Assembly (NCBI GenBank): GCA_917880885.1
Contig: OU862906.1
Coordinates: 59,748,665-59,812,664, forward strand
Direction: 5' to 3'
Length of the DNA: 64,000 bases
Origin: Limnephilus marmoratus
Taxonomy: Eukaryota > Arthropoda > Insecta > Trichoptera > Limnephilidae
Of the stretch, positions 45,330-56,087 are shown in pieces; the first letter of the stretch is position 1, and each line of letters begins with the position of its first letter. Both the position numbers and the translations under genes were made by a program. The notes below the pieces were generated by a model. That model was not told the DNA's origin. It saw nothing but the letters and a program-made list of their open reading frames with translations, and did not search any database.

Positions 45330-45990
45330 ATGAACCTGTCATCCCTAAAACGGAATGAAAAGATTTTGACGTTTACCTAGATAGCAAACTTATATGAGCT
45401 TAAGCACATTGACACAACCGTTCATAGATCATGTAAAATGCTTGGTTTTGTTCTACGTACTCGTATAAAGTGGTTAGGTGTTCAGTAACCCGCGTACAAT
45501 CGTAATGTCATATTTCTCATTAATCAGAAGTTGGAATTTGCTTCGCCGATTTAGACTCCACAGTATAAACTGTACATCGATAGTATAGAACATATTAAAA
45601 AAAAATATATAAAAAATCTTACGTCAAAATTAACAATAACTTTCAATGTACAATTCAATCTGTGCAAAACAGGCGCGTACAGTTGCCCATTTAAGATATA
45701 ATATAGGTACCGAACTACTGCTTCTAATTAATTTTAACATGCCTTTGAGACTTACCCACCGAACAGCACAAATTATGTTAATTACAAAACAAATTTGCCA
45801 ATTAGGGGTGCTCTTCATACCTCTGATAATATTTGCCTAAACTAACATCGACATATTTTCGAATTCAATATCCACATTTCAGAAGCATCTTGTGAATGAT
45901 ACAAACGTTTGATGTGCATACATCGCTTCACTTCTATAGATCACTACTTCTCACACCTATAATATAATTACATTCACACATACACACTAA
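45330..45990 (+). pseudogene. LINE reverse transcriptase fragment
   Basis: Plus-strand peptides TTVHRSCKMLGFVLRT, then KLEFASPI-stop-TPQYKLYIDSIEH and INFNMPLRL-HRTAQ, match the thumb and C-terminal region of Jockey/CR1-like RTs, with several stops. It lies directly before another LINE fossil and shares its orientation. Confidence 0.6.
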
Positions 45991-46009
45991 TATAAAACAT
46001 GGACGATAC

Positions 46010-47390
46010 CCGATAATATAAAGAATATTGAAAAACCATATTTAAAATACCTTGAAGAAAACAAATTAATCTCGGAAAAACAATATGGATCATTAGAAAA
46101 AAGAGGCACAAAAGCAGCTTTGGCATACGTAATAAATTATATACATCGTAACTTACATCAAGGGCATAAATGCATAGCGATATATCTAGATTAAGTTAAG
46201 GCTCTGATTCAATCTGCCACGAACCCTTTTTAAAAAATTAGAAAACATGGGTATCAGAGACAAGGAACTCCAACTATTGAAAAATTATAAGATTAACAGA
46301 ACACGAAGTCAAAATTAATAACCATAGTACCAAACCATTTCCGACTAAATATGGAGTTCCACAAGGAAGTATACTAAGGCTCGTTCTTTTTACTATTTAC
46401 ATAAACGAACTCCTCACTCTTCAGTATGGAAATGAACGGTAAAATAGTTATGCAGACGACACATTTTTATTTTTTACATCGAATTTAGGAATCACGCGAG
46501 TGAAAACATGATTAGACCAAACATTCGTACACTAAACACATCGAAAACAAAATTTACAATATACAGTAAATAGCACGGGATAGCCCAAAAAACAATAAAA
46601 CACCATTAAAATATGCGAATATTATCTGCGATTTCCCTACTCTAGAAAAAACACACCAAATAAAATTTTTGGAATCAAAATTGACCATAACCTCAGATGG
46701 ACACAACATATCAAACAAATCACAAATAAACATCCCAAAACAATACATATTTTCATAAACATTAGAAACATATGAAAAATAAGACAAATGAAAATAATAT
46801 TTTTTGCACTTTGTCAATCAATAATAGAATATAGAATAATTGTTTGGGGAGGAGCAAAAACTCAGCTATCGATCATTACGACCGGTCAGTGGCTGAGTTG
46901 GCATCGCGTTGGGGTCCCACGTCCCACCCAGACATCGTGTGTTCAATTCCTCGGCTGGTTAAGTCCTTCAGCATGACTCAAGCAATATTTTGCGCTTACT
47001 GTGATTTTAGTAAGAGATTTTCAAATATTGTCTGGTCATTCGTGACCGGGAATGTTTGTCTTTCTTTTTAAAAAAAGTTAAAGAAATATGTAAATCACAC
47101 AGAAAACCATGTTAAAGGGAATACTTAGAAAAAATATAAACTGACTGAAATATTCAACAACATTCTAGATTTAGGACAAGTACATTAAAACACAACAAAA
47201 CCACATTTTTGAACAAAAAACAAATTCCAACAAACACGAACTATCACTAACAGACCAGTTAGATAAGGTACAAAGAAAACATAAAAATCCGATGGTTAAC
47301 ATATTCATAAAATCATTCAACAATATTTTACTACATAAAAAAATGAGGTAAAGAAAAATAAATTCAGATACAAAAGTAAAAGATGGATTA
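46010..47390 (+). pseudogene. L2/CR1-like LINE reverse transcriptase with SINE inserted
   Basis: Decayed RT in order: YLEENKLISEKQYGSLEKRG (about 46050), KCIAIYLD (motif A, about 46175), YGVPQGSIL (about 46353), IYINELL and YADDTFLFF (about 46450), GIKIDHNLRW (about 46670), then FFALCQSIIEYRIIVWGG (46800-46857). The thumb is interrupted by a tRNA-SINE (46881-47083). LINE-like, lysine- and asparagine-rich sequence continues to the mariner at 47393 and perhaps beyond 48308. There are many stops. Confidence 0.7.
46881..47083 (+). mobile_element. tRNA-derived SINE, copy 1
   Basis: A perfect A box TGGCTGAGTTGG (46890-46901) and B box TGTTCAATTCC (46940-46950) mark a Pol III promoter. The body ends GGGAATGTTTGTCTTTC and an A/T tail. 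A reverse copy lies at 63161-63345. It is inserted in an RT pseudogene thumb region. Confidence 0.8.
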
Positions 47391-47392
47391 TA

Positions 47393-48306
47393 CGAGGCAT
47401 GTTCAGAAAGTAAGTGAACTGATTTTTTTTTTTTAAAAGTGTCTCAGAAAAAAAAAAAGGATATTGTTGATACACTTGTTGACTATGTATTTTTCCAAAT
47501 AATAGCCAACCCGTTCAACGCATATGGTGAGCCTGGCTCAAGTTTCTTTATGCCCTCCTAGAAGAATTCTCCCGCCAGATCCTTCCCCCACTTCAGGACG
47601 ACTTTCTGCACCTGCTCGTTGGTTGAAAATTTATTTCCATAGATGCCTTTCGGTAGGTTGGAAGATGATAATCTGAAGACGCCAAGTCAGGGGAATACGG
47701 GGGGTGGTTCAAAACATCCCAACCAAATGACTCCAAGAGCGGATTGGTGGCTGAGGCTGTGTGAGGACAGACGTTTTCGTGAAACGAGCAGACTTCTCTG
47801 GTCAGCATTTCTCTCTTTTTGTTTTGAATGCACATTTTGAGTTTTTTTAGGGTATCACAATATTGTTTTGCATTGATGGTCTCAACTTGAGGCAGAAATT
47901 CGATCAAAATTATGCCTTTTCGGTCCCCAAAACCTGGGGCCATGATTTTTTTGCCTGAAATTGTGATTTTCAATTTTTCGACAGATGGGGAATTGGTTTA
48001 ACGCCTGTTTTTTCCCAGGCGTATAATGCGTCACCCACTGTCATCTCCAGTCACAACAGAGCTCAGAAATCCACACCTTTTTTTCTTGAAGGTGTTATTC
48101 CTTCCTTCATAGCTCTCGGCGGAATTTTTTGCCGAAAAACTTCCATGCAACTGGACACTACAACGTGAGTTTACGTACTAAAATGTCCCTGCGATGCTCG
48201 TTCTGGTCAGGAGACTACCTCTTCCACTCAGTGTTGCTAACCTTCAAAAAACTAAAAACCAATGCCCGTTATGGTCACAGTACACTTACTTTCTGAACAT
48301 GCCGAG
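47393..48306 (-). mobile_element. mariner transposon (DD34D), inactive
   Basis: 28-29 bp TIRs containing GGCATGTTCAGAAAGTAAGTG occur at both ends, with TA at 47391-47392 and 48307-48308. Length 914 bp, shorter than the usual 1.3 kb, so parts are deleted. The transposase lies on the minus strand. It is inserted into LINE-derived sequence. Confidence 0.88.
47593..47973 (-). pseudogene. mariner transposase catalytic fragment
   Basis: 126 residues contain IMAPGFGDRKGIILIEFLPQ, YCDTLKKLK, FHENVCPHTA and NHPPYSPDLASSDYHL. In active mariners the second motif is HDN; here Asp is Glu. The spacing to the last Asp is 34 residues, as expected of DD34D. A GD resembling the first catalytic Asp is readable upstream (about 48027), out of frame. 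The DNA-binding N-terminus is missing. Not functional. Confidence 0.85.
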
Positions 48307-48452
48307 TAGAACAAAAAACGATATCATCAAAATTTTATAACATAAAAGATAAAACAAGTAACATAATGTCATTGTAAAACAAACATCATTTCCACAACAC
48401 AACTCATAATATATTCCGATTTAAAAAAAATAAATTATTTGAACTTTATACA

Positions 48453-48655
48453 TCTTAAATAAATAAAAAGAAAATACTTTGTTTTACGTCACTTTATCGT
48501 TATTTTTTTCCGTCTACCGGTTTCGGTACCTCCGTACCATCATCAGGACTGAATATAAAAATACTATATTTTTATATTCACTCCTGAAAAGTCCCGAAAA
48601 AAAATAACAATAAAGTGACGTAAAACAAAGTATTTTCCTTTTATTTATTTAAAAA
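48453..48655. repeat. Foldback repeat containing a hammerhead-like motif
   Basis: Two arms of about 90 bp mirror each other: AAATACTTTGTTTTACGTCA ... and its complement ending near 48645. TGAATATAAAAATA/TATTTTTATATTCA forms the centre. Only the left arm keeps a full motif. The right arm has CTGA and GAAA with a deleted stem. Confidence 0.75.
48511..48546 (-). ncRNA. Hammerhead-like motif 6
   Basis: Minus strand CTGATGA (48546-48540), one extra T, hairpin GGTAC-GGAG-GTACC (48538-48525), GAAA (48524-48521), CCGGTAGACGG. This is the only copy with the textbook CUGAUGA core. Confidence 0.45.
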
Positions 48656-49372
48656 TATCAAGTCACAATGTGTTTGATACTTTTGAAAAAAAAAATTATA
48701 CATTTTATTGAAAATTGAATTATTATTAGTTAATTTATATATACATACATGTAATATTATTGTTACAATCGGATTAAACCCAAATCATTAAATACTATGC
48801 AACATTGATCACAACCTGCATACTCGTAAACATATATATCGCACACCTAGATAAAGGTTAGCACAACTCAAAATTCCTCTTTTTTCAGGAACAGCAAAAA
48901 ACGTTTAACTCGATTTCTATTTGACCGATTAAAAATATTGTTAGATGATGTTGTATGTTATTTTATTAGGATATTTATTTGCTCAATTACTTACCATCAA
49001 ATCTACGAATCACGTGTTTATTAATTAATTTTGTGTTATTTTAGTATTCGTGACTAAATCATTGTTTAATAATTTTATCAACTCAAATTGATTCCATATT
49101 AGTGATAAATTTTGAATTAATGCACTCTTGTTTTCTATATTTTGTTCTATAATCTTCAAAGAAAGAGTAGTGTATCTAAATTATGTTTTGGATATTTTGT
49201 ATAATATAAGCAAAAAATAAAACATTTTATTGTCACAAGACATCTTTATTTAATATCAAGGTAACAAACAAATGAAGACAATAAAAAACACAGCCCTTGT
49301 TTAGGAAATGGCTTGAAAAATAAAATGAACACTTACATTATTTTATTTAGAAAACTATTAAACTTTGAATAA

Positions 49373-49948
49373 TTAAATATTCGGGATGTGAAAAGAAATA
49401 TTAAACTTTGTATTAAAAATACGATTAAAAGTTGATGATGAAGCAATCGGTAAACGTTCATTTTCATGTAGATCTTTGTAATCTCGGTATAGATCAGGAA
49501 GTGATTTTTCACTTGGGATGAATTCTCTCGTTGTTTGTGCACGAAGGTAATGAGATTCTATTCTGGGGATAGACTTGATTAAAGCTACGACACTTTCTTT
49601 TATTTCATTATCTATGGTTGAATGCTGTCCGTGCTTACCCCTTAGGTCACCTTCTATGAAACCGCCTTCTTTTCTTTTCAAATGAGCTGTCCTAATGAAC
49701 TGGTCGGTTAAGTTTAGGGTAGCTTTAAAAAAAGTCTTGCAGACTCTAATACGAATGTCTTCAACCTCAAAGAAAAATGCAGAATTAAGTGACCTATAAT
49801 TTTGGGTACTGCTGTATCTGTATTTAGGCTTAATTTCTTGAGTGTGCCTTACGATGAACTCTCTTTGCTTTTGAAGATCGCCTAATACCCAACATCTATC
49901 GAACAAGGTTTTGCGTAATGTTTCACCTATTTTAGTTTTGCATTTCAA
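49373..49948 (-). pseudogene. Transposon-encoded protein, conserved N-terminal domain (unknown)
   Basis: 191 residues. A cysteine motif just upstream (CQDKCKLKCKTKI, read from about 49970) leads into LGDLQKQREFIVRHTQEIKP, the peptide IRVCKTFFKATLNL, RRGKHGQHS-like GDLRGKHGQHSTIDNEIKES, and SIPRIESHYLRAQTTREFI. I recognise this order from repetitive, unnamed arthropod proteins but cannot name an activity. It stops at FNISFHIPNI, where relatives continue with a longer domain. Frameshifts separate it from 50150-50617. Its location between TIRs shows it is the element's own gene. Confidence 0.6.
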
Positions 49949-50149
49949 TTTGCACTTATCTTGGCATGGAGGCTTGACCGCTCTTTCAGGGACGCTCTTA
50001 TTTCCCGGTATTTCGCCGAGATTTCTTAATATTTTCGGACCAACCGGCAGGGTTTTTTATCCTTTTCTTACCCTTTTGAAGGCTTTCAGGATCAGCAGAC
50101 TGCTCTATGATCGGTTGAGAGGTGGAAGCTTCAGCAAGCGGATTCTCGT

Positions 50150-50617
50150 TTAAAAGAAGAGCGGATCCTCATCCGAATCGTCGAAATCGCTACCATCACT
50201 GTTAACCGGTGAGATGTAGTAAGCGCGTTTTACCTGGGTACTGGTTGATGGTGATGCTACCGTTGTAGGGTTATTTTGTAACTCCGTGGTGTCATTTTTC
50301 AAGGTTTTTTCTATCACGTTGATGCTCGTCGAAGGACTTATTAAGCTTTTTCGAAGCTCTATTTCCGTAAAATCGCTGTTAACCTGTGAAGTACAGTGTA
50401 GTGGTTTTACCTGGGTGTTGGTTGATGGTGATGCTACCGTTGTTAGGTTTTTTCGTAACTCCATAGTGTCATTTTTCGAGATTTCTTTCATCACCTTGGT
50501 GCTCGTGGAGGGTATTGTTGAGTTCTCTTGAAGCTCTATCTCCATAAAACTGCTCTCAGGCTCATTTGAGATAGCCTCCATCGCCTTCTGTATAAGTGAT
50601 AGCCCATGGCCCTTCAT
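50150..50617 (-). pseudogene. N-terminal low-complexity part of transposon protein
   Basis: 155 residues, starting MKGHGLSLIQKAMEAISNE. A duplicated Ser/Thr/Asn-rich block (STKVMKEISKNDTMELRKNL and STSINVIEKTLKNDTTELQN) is followed by an acidic end, DGSDFDDSDEDPL. After a frameshift the sequence continues as ENPLAEASTSQPIIEQSADP and then the conserved domain. It is probably the disordered leader of the same protein. Confidence 0.5.
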
Positions 50618-51463
50618 GATCTGTAGGAAAATGCTAAGTACTTAGTTAAAATTCACGAATACTATACTAACTCAAAAATGTTTATAAATCGCAGTGTTTC
50701 AAAGAATTAAAAGTTATTAAAATCAATTTAAGAACTACAATGACCACTCTAAATATGCCTCTTTCTAAATAAACAATAGAGTTTATTGCTTTAGAATTAA
50801 AGCCAATTTAAATTTAACCAACAACACCCGAGCAACTCAAATGTTGTAAAAAAATTCACCAACACTAAACTATTATGAATTAGTAAAATAAAATTACTTA
50901 ATTTTATAAACAATACCGGAATAAATGAAATTAATTTTTAGAACGCCCTAAAAATAAGACAAGTTCAATCACAAATACCAAATCAACTCAAAATAATTCA
51001 CGCTTTATGACTGCTGTTAATCACGAATACAAAACTAAGTCGAAATAATCCAGTCTCCGTGCGTATTGGCACTACCTTCCCCTACGGCTGGTAGATCGTA
51101 ACTGGTGATGGGTTACTGTTGTTGCGGGGGGGTTTCATGGAGCAACTCAGAAAGACTGACTTAAGCGCCCTCTACATTGTTATTAATGGAGATTTTTACA
51201 CGGGGGTCTTTGTTGCTTGTGTAGTTTTCGACGCTGATTCCGAAAATCGCAATAACTCGATTTTAGATTATTTCGAGTTGTGCTAACCTTTATCTAGGTG
51301 TGCGATATGTAATATATATAACCTTTACGAGAGTGTAACTACTCGTGTGTAAAGGGTAAAAAATAAAATTAAAAACTATAACACATAGATACCCACTATG
51401 AAATATTTAATTGTAAAAGAACTAAATTGGCCAATAGTGAAACAATAACAGTATAATAATTAT

Positions 51464-51538
51464 AATATCTCGAGCGGTTAACTCTGTCGTCTCTCACAGT
51501 TTTCTGTCGTATGTAAATAGCTCACCGCTCGAGATATT
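51464..51538. repeat. 75-bp foldback with 15-bp perfect arms
   Basis: AATATCTCGAGCGGT (51464-51478) is exactly inverted at ACCGCTCGAGATATT (51524-51538) around a 45-base loop. There is no second copy in the window. Confidence 0.7.
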
Positions 51539-53194
51539 GTGCTGGTTCACATACAAATATTTCCTGCTATAAGATAATTAGATTATATCAAGCAATTTTA
51601 CGAAGAATTTTCTTACAAACTATATAAATACACGGCTCATCACCTTCCAGAAACCATCCTCCCTTCTTTGCGTAATAAACTCCCAAACGATTGATAGCAA
51701 ATTTATAACCACAGCGTCAAATCAAAATTCAGGAGAGTTATAGAAGCGAACATATTTTGTTTACCCCGTGATTCAAGGGTGGGTGCTGGCAGGGGAGGGG
51801 TTGGGGGTAGGAACCAGGTACTTGCCTCGATGTTTCCTCCTGATAAACCTTCTCAGCGTATGGTAATTTGTCTTCAATGAATTTTACAACCAGATTTTCG
51901 ACTGGGAGCACAAAGCATTTTCAAGTTTATGGCCGTTCTTTACCGCTCAGTTTATGTACAGCCTTTGTGGAAAGTGTGTGTTTTATCTGGATATAGATAA
52001 ATTTGACGAAGTAATAAGAAACAAACAAAAAACCTTTATAATTGTCAATCTTAGTTTTGGTGTGAAAGCATCTACCTATGATTTCCAGAATGTGAGTCTA
52101 TCACTTTTCAGTGAAACCTACGTGGTTTCTCGTGTAAAATCTGCCATATCACTATAAAAATTATTTAATTTGGATGATTTTAGGTTTATTTCATTTATTA
52201 GGAAGAAGCCCAACTGCCCGAATCTAATCAAAATTCAACATCGCAATTTTTTGGTTTCGGCAGAGTTAAATATGGGGGAAATGTTGAGAAAATCAGGTTT
52301 TTCAAACCCGCTTTCTTATCAGTTTACAACTGAAAAGATAAAATTCATGTTTTTGGTTTCAGAGACCCTAAACATGTAAAAGATAAAATTTATTTTGTTG
52401 GTTTCAGAGACCATTAACATGCAAAAGATTGAGTAGGAGTGAGAATTTCGTGGGTTTTCTTTTTACATGAAAAGCCCATGTTCGAATAATGAAAATTTAC
52501 CTAATTCAATTATTATATTGGACATTATAGAGAAGTGAATGTCGTGTCAGATATTTTCGTCTTGTTTTGACGGTAAGCCACTGTAGTGGTGTGCCGTTTT
52601 CCTTATAACCATAACCTTCAAGTTAAATATAATAATGTTGTAAACACCTTGTTTACGCATATTTTGTATGGCCGTTATTAAATGCTCGCTTTATAAAGAT
52701 TGATTCAAACGTCACTTTCCCTTCCCACCGAATAGCTCACATCTCTTGCTGACTGGAGGTGGTGGCCTTCAACTAACGCCTACTGTAATATTTCGGCAGT
52801 GGCTTACAGATTATGTATATTTACGCTCCACGCTGACGTCCTCTCATGGGCTTATTATGTACATTTAAACAGAATATACCCAAGTTACCGAAATCTAATA
52901 CCTTGTGTTATATTTACCTGTACATATATCTACGAGTACAAGTCAGGGCTGTCAACACAGATATTACGTAGACATGATATATGCAAATTTGTAGTGTTTT
53001 GAAACCAATTTGGAAATAAGCTTTCACTATACGGATTTAAATGATTTAGTTTCCGATTCAAAAGTAGGTATTCTCAATCTAGGGTCATTTCCGTCTTTCC
53101 CAAATATTTAAATTTTGAAACAATGTTTTGAAAATCGTAAGGTGAAACAACTAATATCTGTTATTCAGTGAAATGGAAATTTTAATTATAAAGA
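51539..53194. other. No recognisable gene
   Basis: AT-rich DNA. A short 52-bp duplication (AAAAGATAAAATT...TTGGTTTCAGAGACC, about 52333-52435) is the only structure seen. Confidence 0.5.
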
Positions 53195-53770
53195 TTTTTT
53201 TTCACATTAGCTCCACACAGGAGGCCCCGAGGAAAATGATTCCCCTCAGGGCCTATGCCATCATTGAGGATGCTGTGTAGTGGGTTTTTTAGGAAAGGAA
53301 GGAGAGGACGTTCTGGGAAGGAAATGGGTAGGTAGGTAGGAATCCGGGGGTTGGTAGGAAAAATGAGGGGTGGATAGGAATCTTGGGGTCAGTGTATCCA
53401 GGAGTGACAGACGTATGGTTCCATCCCTCTCATTGCGGTGCAAAGCGATATTCCGAGAGTGTAAAGCTGGAGAAGTCAATGGGACTCCCCGTACCATTCT
53501 CTCTCGATCCGGCCTGCCACGTAGCTAGTGGGCAGATCCATCATCCACGCATCCATCGCAAAGACCCGGAAAAACCTCACCCCATAAATCCGGGACCCCT
53601 GCTAAGTCCCCAAACGTAGCGAACCTTTTGGGATGAGCTATGGCAGAGGTGTTGGTTATCCAATAAATGGTTACCGGGGCGGCGGTACCCCTGCCCGCCT
53701 CCCAAATTGAAAGAAGAAAACGTATTAGTAGGTATGTAGAAGAAAAACTCTCAAACGGTGGCATCTTCTA
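53195..53770 (-). mobile_element. LINE 3' end (related to AGGAGGCC family)
   Basis: It has the same hairpin 3' UTR (53218-53260) and poly-A (T run 53198-53206). The upstream sequence (NERDGTIRLSLLDTLTPRFL) differs from the 43852 RT but matches the plus-strand copy at 62830-63155. It appears to be a sister family sharing the 3' module. Confidence 0.65.
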
Positions 53771-53867
53771 TGAAATTTCATTTAATTTGCACTTCTGGTA
53801 ACTTTAGATGAAGTGAAGAGACTAAGAATTTAAAAAGCAACAACATTGAAGCATGGTAAAAGTCTTA

Positions 53868-54927
53868 CAGCCTTACTAAAATAAAACTACAGCACGGCCG
53901 ATAACCTGTGTTGCTGCAGCAACATGAATAAAACAAAAATACACTAAAACACGATTACATTACTAATAAGATTTGTTCTTAAAATGTATTTTAAATCTGG
54001 CAACAATGTAATTTTTTATAGTGTATATAATAAATTGTTTGTTTTCCTACAGAACCGCTAGGTGGCGGCGCCTGCGCATTCGTCGTTCATGCTCACTCGC
54101 GCTGAAAACGCGAAAAAAAATGCTCCGCGGATGTGTGTGTAATATTACTTAAATGTGACTGTAATTTCTATAAATATGACTAATTCACTCTAATATTCAT
54201 ATAATTAATATATTTACCGTGTTTTTTGTGGTTTTTCATAAGTTTTAGTCAAGTTATAATAATAATAATCGTACTTTGAAAATTGAAATGTCAAAAAGTA
54301 TTTTATATGATACGTGAAATTCGAATTAACATTTAAAGGATTTTATTTTGTGAGAATTTCATAAAAGTGGTGTTTTTTTTTTAAATATTAATATCTAATA
54401 CATGTGTTCCTAAACGTATCAAAGAAATAAAAGTCTTTAGAGATCCAAGAAATCTGTTATAAAAGTCTGTATTTTTTAAATTTAGTTTTGGTTAGTTAGT
54501 TAGTTTAGTTAGTTAGTTAGTTTTTTTATAAATTTCTTTACACTTTCATAAAAAATGTTTGAGTAAGAAATTTTTTTCCATTATTTTCCGCGTTTTAATC
54601 TTAAAATATGGCAGTTTTTTAAAACTAAAGTGTATTTTAAATACACAAATCACAAAGCTAATTTTATCTAGTTTTCATAATGGTACTTGTTTTTACGACA
54701 CCTTCAAAAATAAGAAATATATAGAACATTCAAAATACTTTGGAAAAATTAAAAATTTCGTTCAGACTGTTCAGACATCATTAATAAAACCGTGATAAAC
54801 TACCCTCTCAGGCAGTGTAAACCATGGTGTATTTTTTTCCATGAACAATTTTTTAATTAGTAATGTTTCATATCCGCGGCCGTTCGTTAATTGAATAAAA
54901 TTTTGACTGGGTTTTTTAGTAAGGCTG
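53868..54927. mobile_element. TIR element (CAGCCTTACTAAAA family), copy 2
   Basis: CAGCCTTACTAAAA (53868) and TTTTAGTAAGGCTG (ending 54927) are flanked by TTA on both sides (53865-53867, 54928-54930), a Harbinger-like duplication. Length 1,060 bp, non-coding, with a (GTTA)n tract at 54490-54520. Homologous to 43294-45303. Confidence 0.75.
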
Positions 54928-55202
54928 TTAGTATTTAGTACTAAATACTTGTTTATTTTTTAAATTTTAAGGAATACAGTCTTAATAACATAATATACGC
55001 AAGAGGATGACAAAAAAAGTCCCATTTTTAATGTTCACAAAAAGATATTTAGAAACGTAAAACTAACTTAACGTAAACTAGAATATTAAAAAAAATAGAA
55101 CTAATCAGCAATTTAAAAAAAAAGATAATAAAGATGTAAATTCAACAAATGATAAACCTATAATACACAACAATAAAATAAACGTGTTTATAACTATACT
55201 TA

Positions 55203-56084
55203 CGGCCGCTGTTACCAATCCTACTAATCAACTTCTAAGCTAAATCTTAGTTTTTGATTAGCCAAGCGATTTTTAAGCATTTTGTAGGGAACGTTCGTTT
55301 CGCGTTGTTACCAACCATTTTATCGTTGAAAATCTTAAGTGGCCCCACACACAACCGCACACTACCATAGACAATAAAATGACGTCAAGTTAAAAACTTT
55401 CTATCTTAAATTAATATTAAAAAGTTAATTATTGTAGCTCTTATTAATACATATTATTTCTTTTAAATGTCGTTATTCGTAAACTGGTATTTCATATTTT
55501 TTAAACAAACGTATATAATATATTATTACAAATAAAGTGACCACTTTGACTTGAACGTAGTGCCACAATCGGTAATTCCCATTTGATTTGGCGGATCGGC
55601 GTAAGCAAGTAAACAAACTTTTTAAAATGGAAAATAAAACAAAGCGTGCCAAGAATTTAACACCAAATGATAAGATGAGGCTTGTAGAACTCATCACAGC
55701 ATCGCCGATACTGTTATCGAAGTCAACGGGCGGTCCCAATTACATATTAAACATTACTTCCGCCCATTCTGCAATATCTATTATATCTAAAATGTCTAAA
55801 ACGTAAATCTGACAAATGCAACACAAATAACTGAAAAACTGACTGTCATTTGTCAGAGTGACATTTGATCATTCGCGGTATTTTTCACTCTGTGGACACT
55901 TTTTATAACTAGTACTTTCCTTAGATTTATGCTTAAGTAGCTAATCCAGTAGTCCGGCTGGCTTAGACTAAGCGGCTTGCTTAAGCGATGTTTGTGTGTT
56001 GGTAACAGCGTAGTTTGCATTTAAGCAGTGATGAACCTTAGATTTAGCTTAGAAGTTGATTAGTAGGATTGGTAACAGCGGCCG
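55203..56084 (+). mobile_element. Harbinger-like element with 45-bp TIRs
   Basis: CGGCCGCTGTTACCAATCCT (55203) continues as a TIR of about 45 bp, inverted at 56040-56084. TTA flanks both ends (55200-55202, 56085-56087), as PIF/Harbinger elements generate. It lacks a DDE transposase but carries a short Myb/SANT-like frame. Confidence 0.85.
55588..55806 (+). pseudogene. Myb/SANT-like DNA-binding fragment of Harbinger
   Basis: 72 residues. From the second Met, MENKTKRAKNLTPNDKMRLV-ELI--SPILLSKSTG matches the first helix of the zeste/Myb-SANT-like accessory proteins that Harbinger elements encode beside the transposase. The rest of the domain is deleted after GGPNYI. Remnant only. Confidence 0.55.
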
Positions 56085-56087
56085 TTA

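Larger units (their letters stand above)
48838..51306 (-). mobile_element. DNA transposon of uncertain superfamily, 35-bp TIRs
   Basis: CGCACACCTAGATAAAGGTT plus AGCACAACTC (from 48840) is repeated inverted at the right end (to 51304) with one mismatch in 35. ATAT flanks both outer edges, so the duplication is AT or ATAT. On the minus strand lie two blocks (50617-50150 and about 50150-49373) of a protein family seen widely as repetitive uncharacterised genes in arthropods. The C-terminal half, presumably catalytic, appears lost before 49373. Confidence 0.75.

Noticed and set aside
46881..46960. A functional tRNA gene
   Set aside because: A and B boxes are present but the cloverleaf is not, and a SINE body and tail follow.
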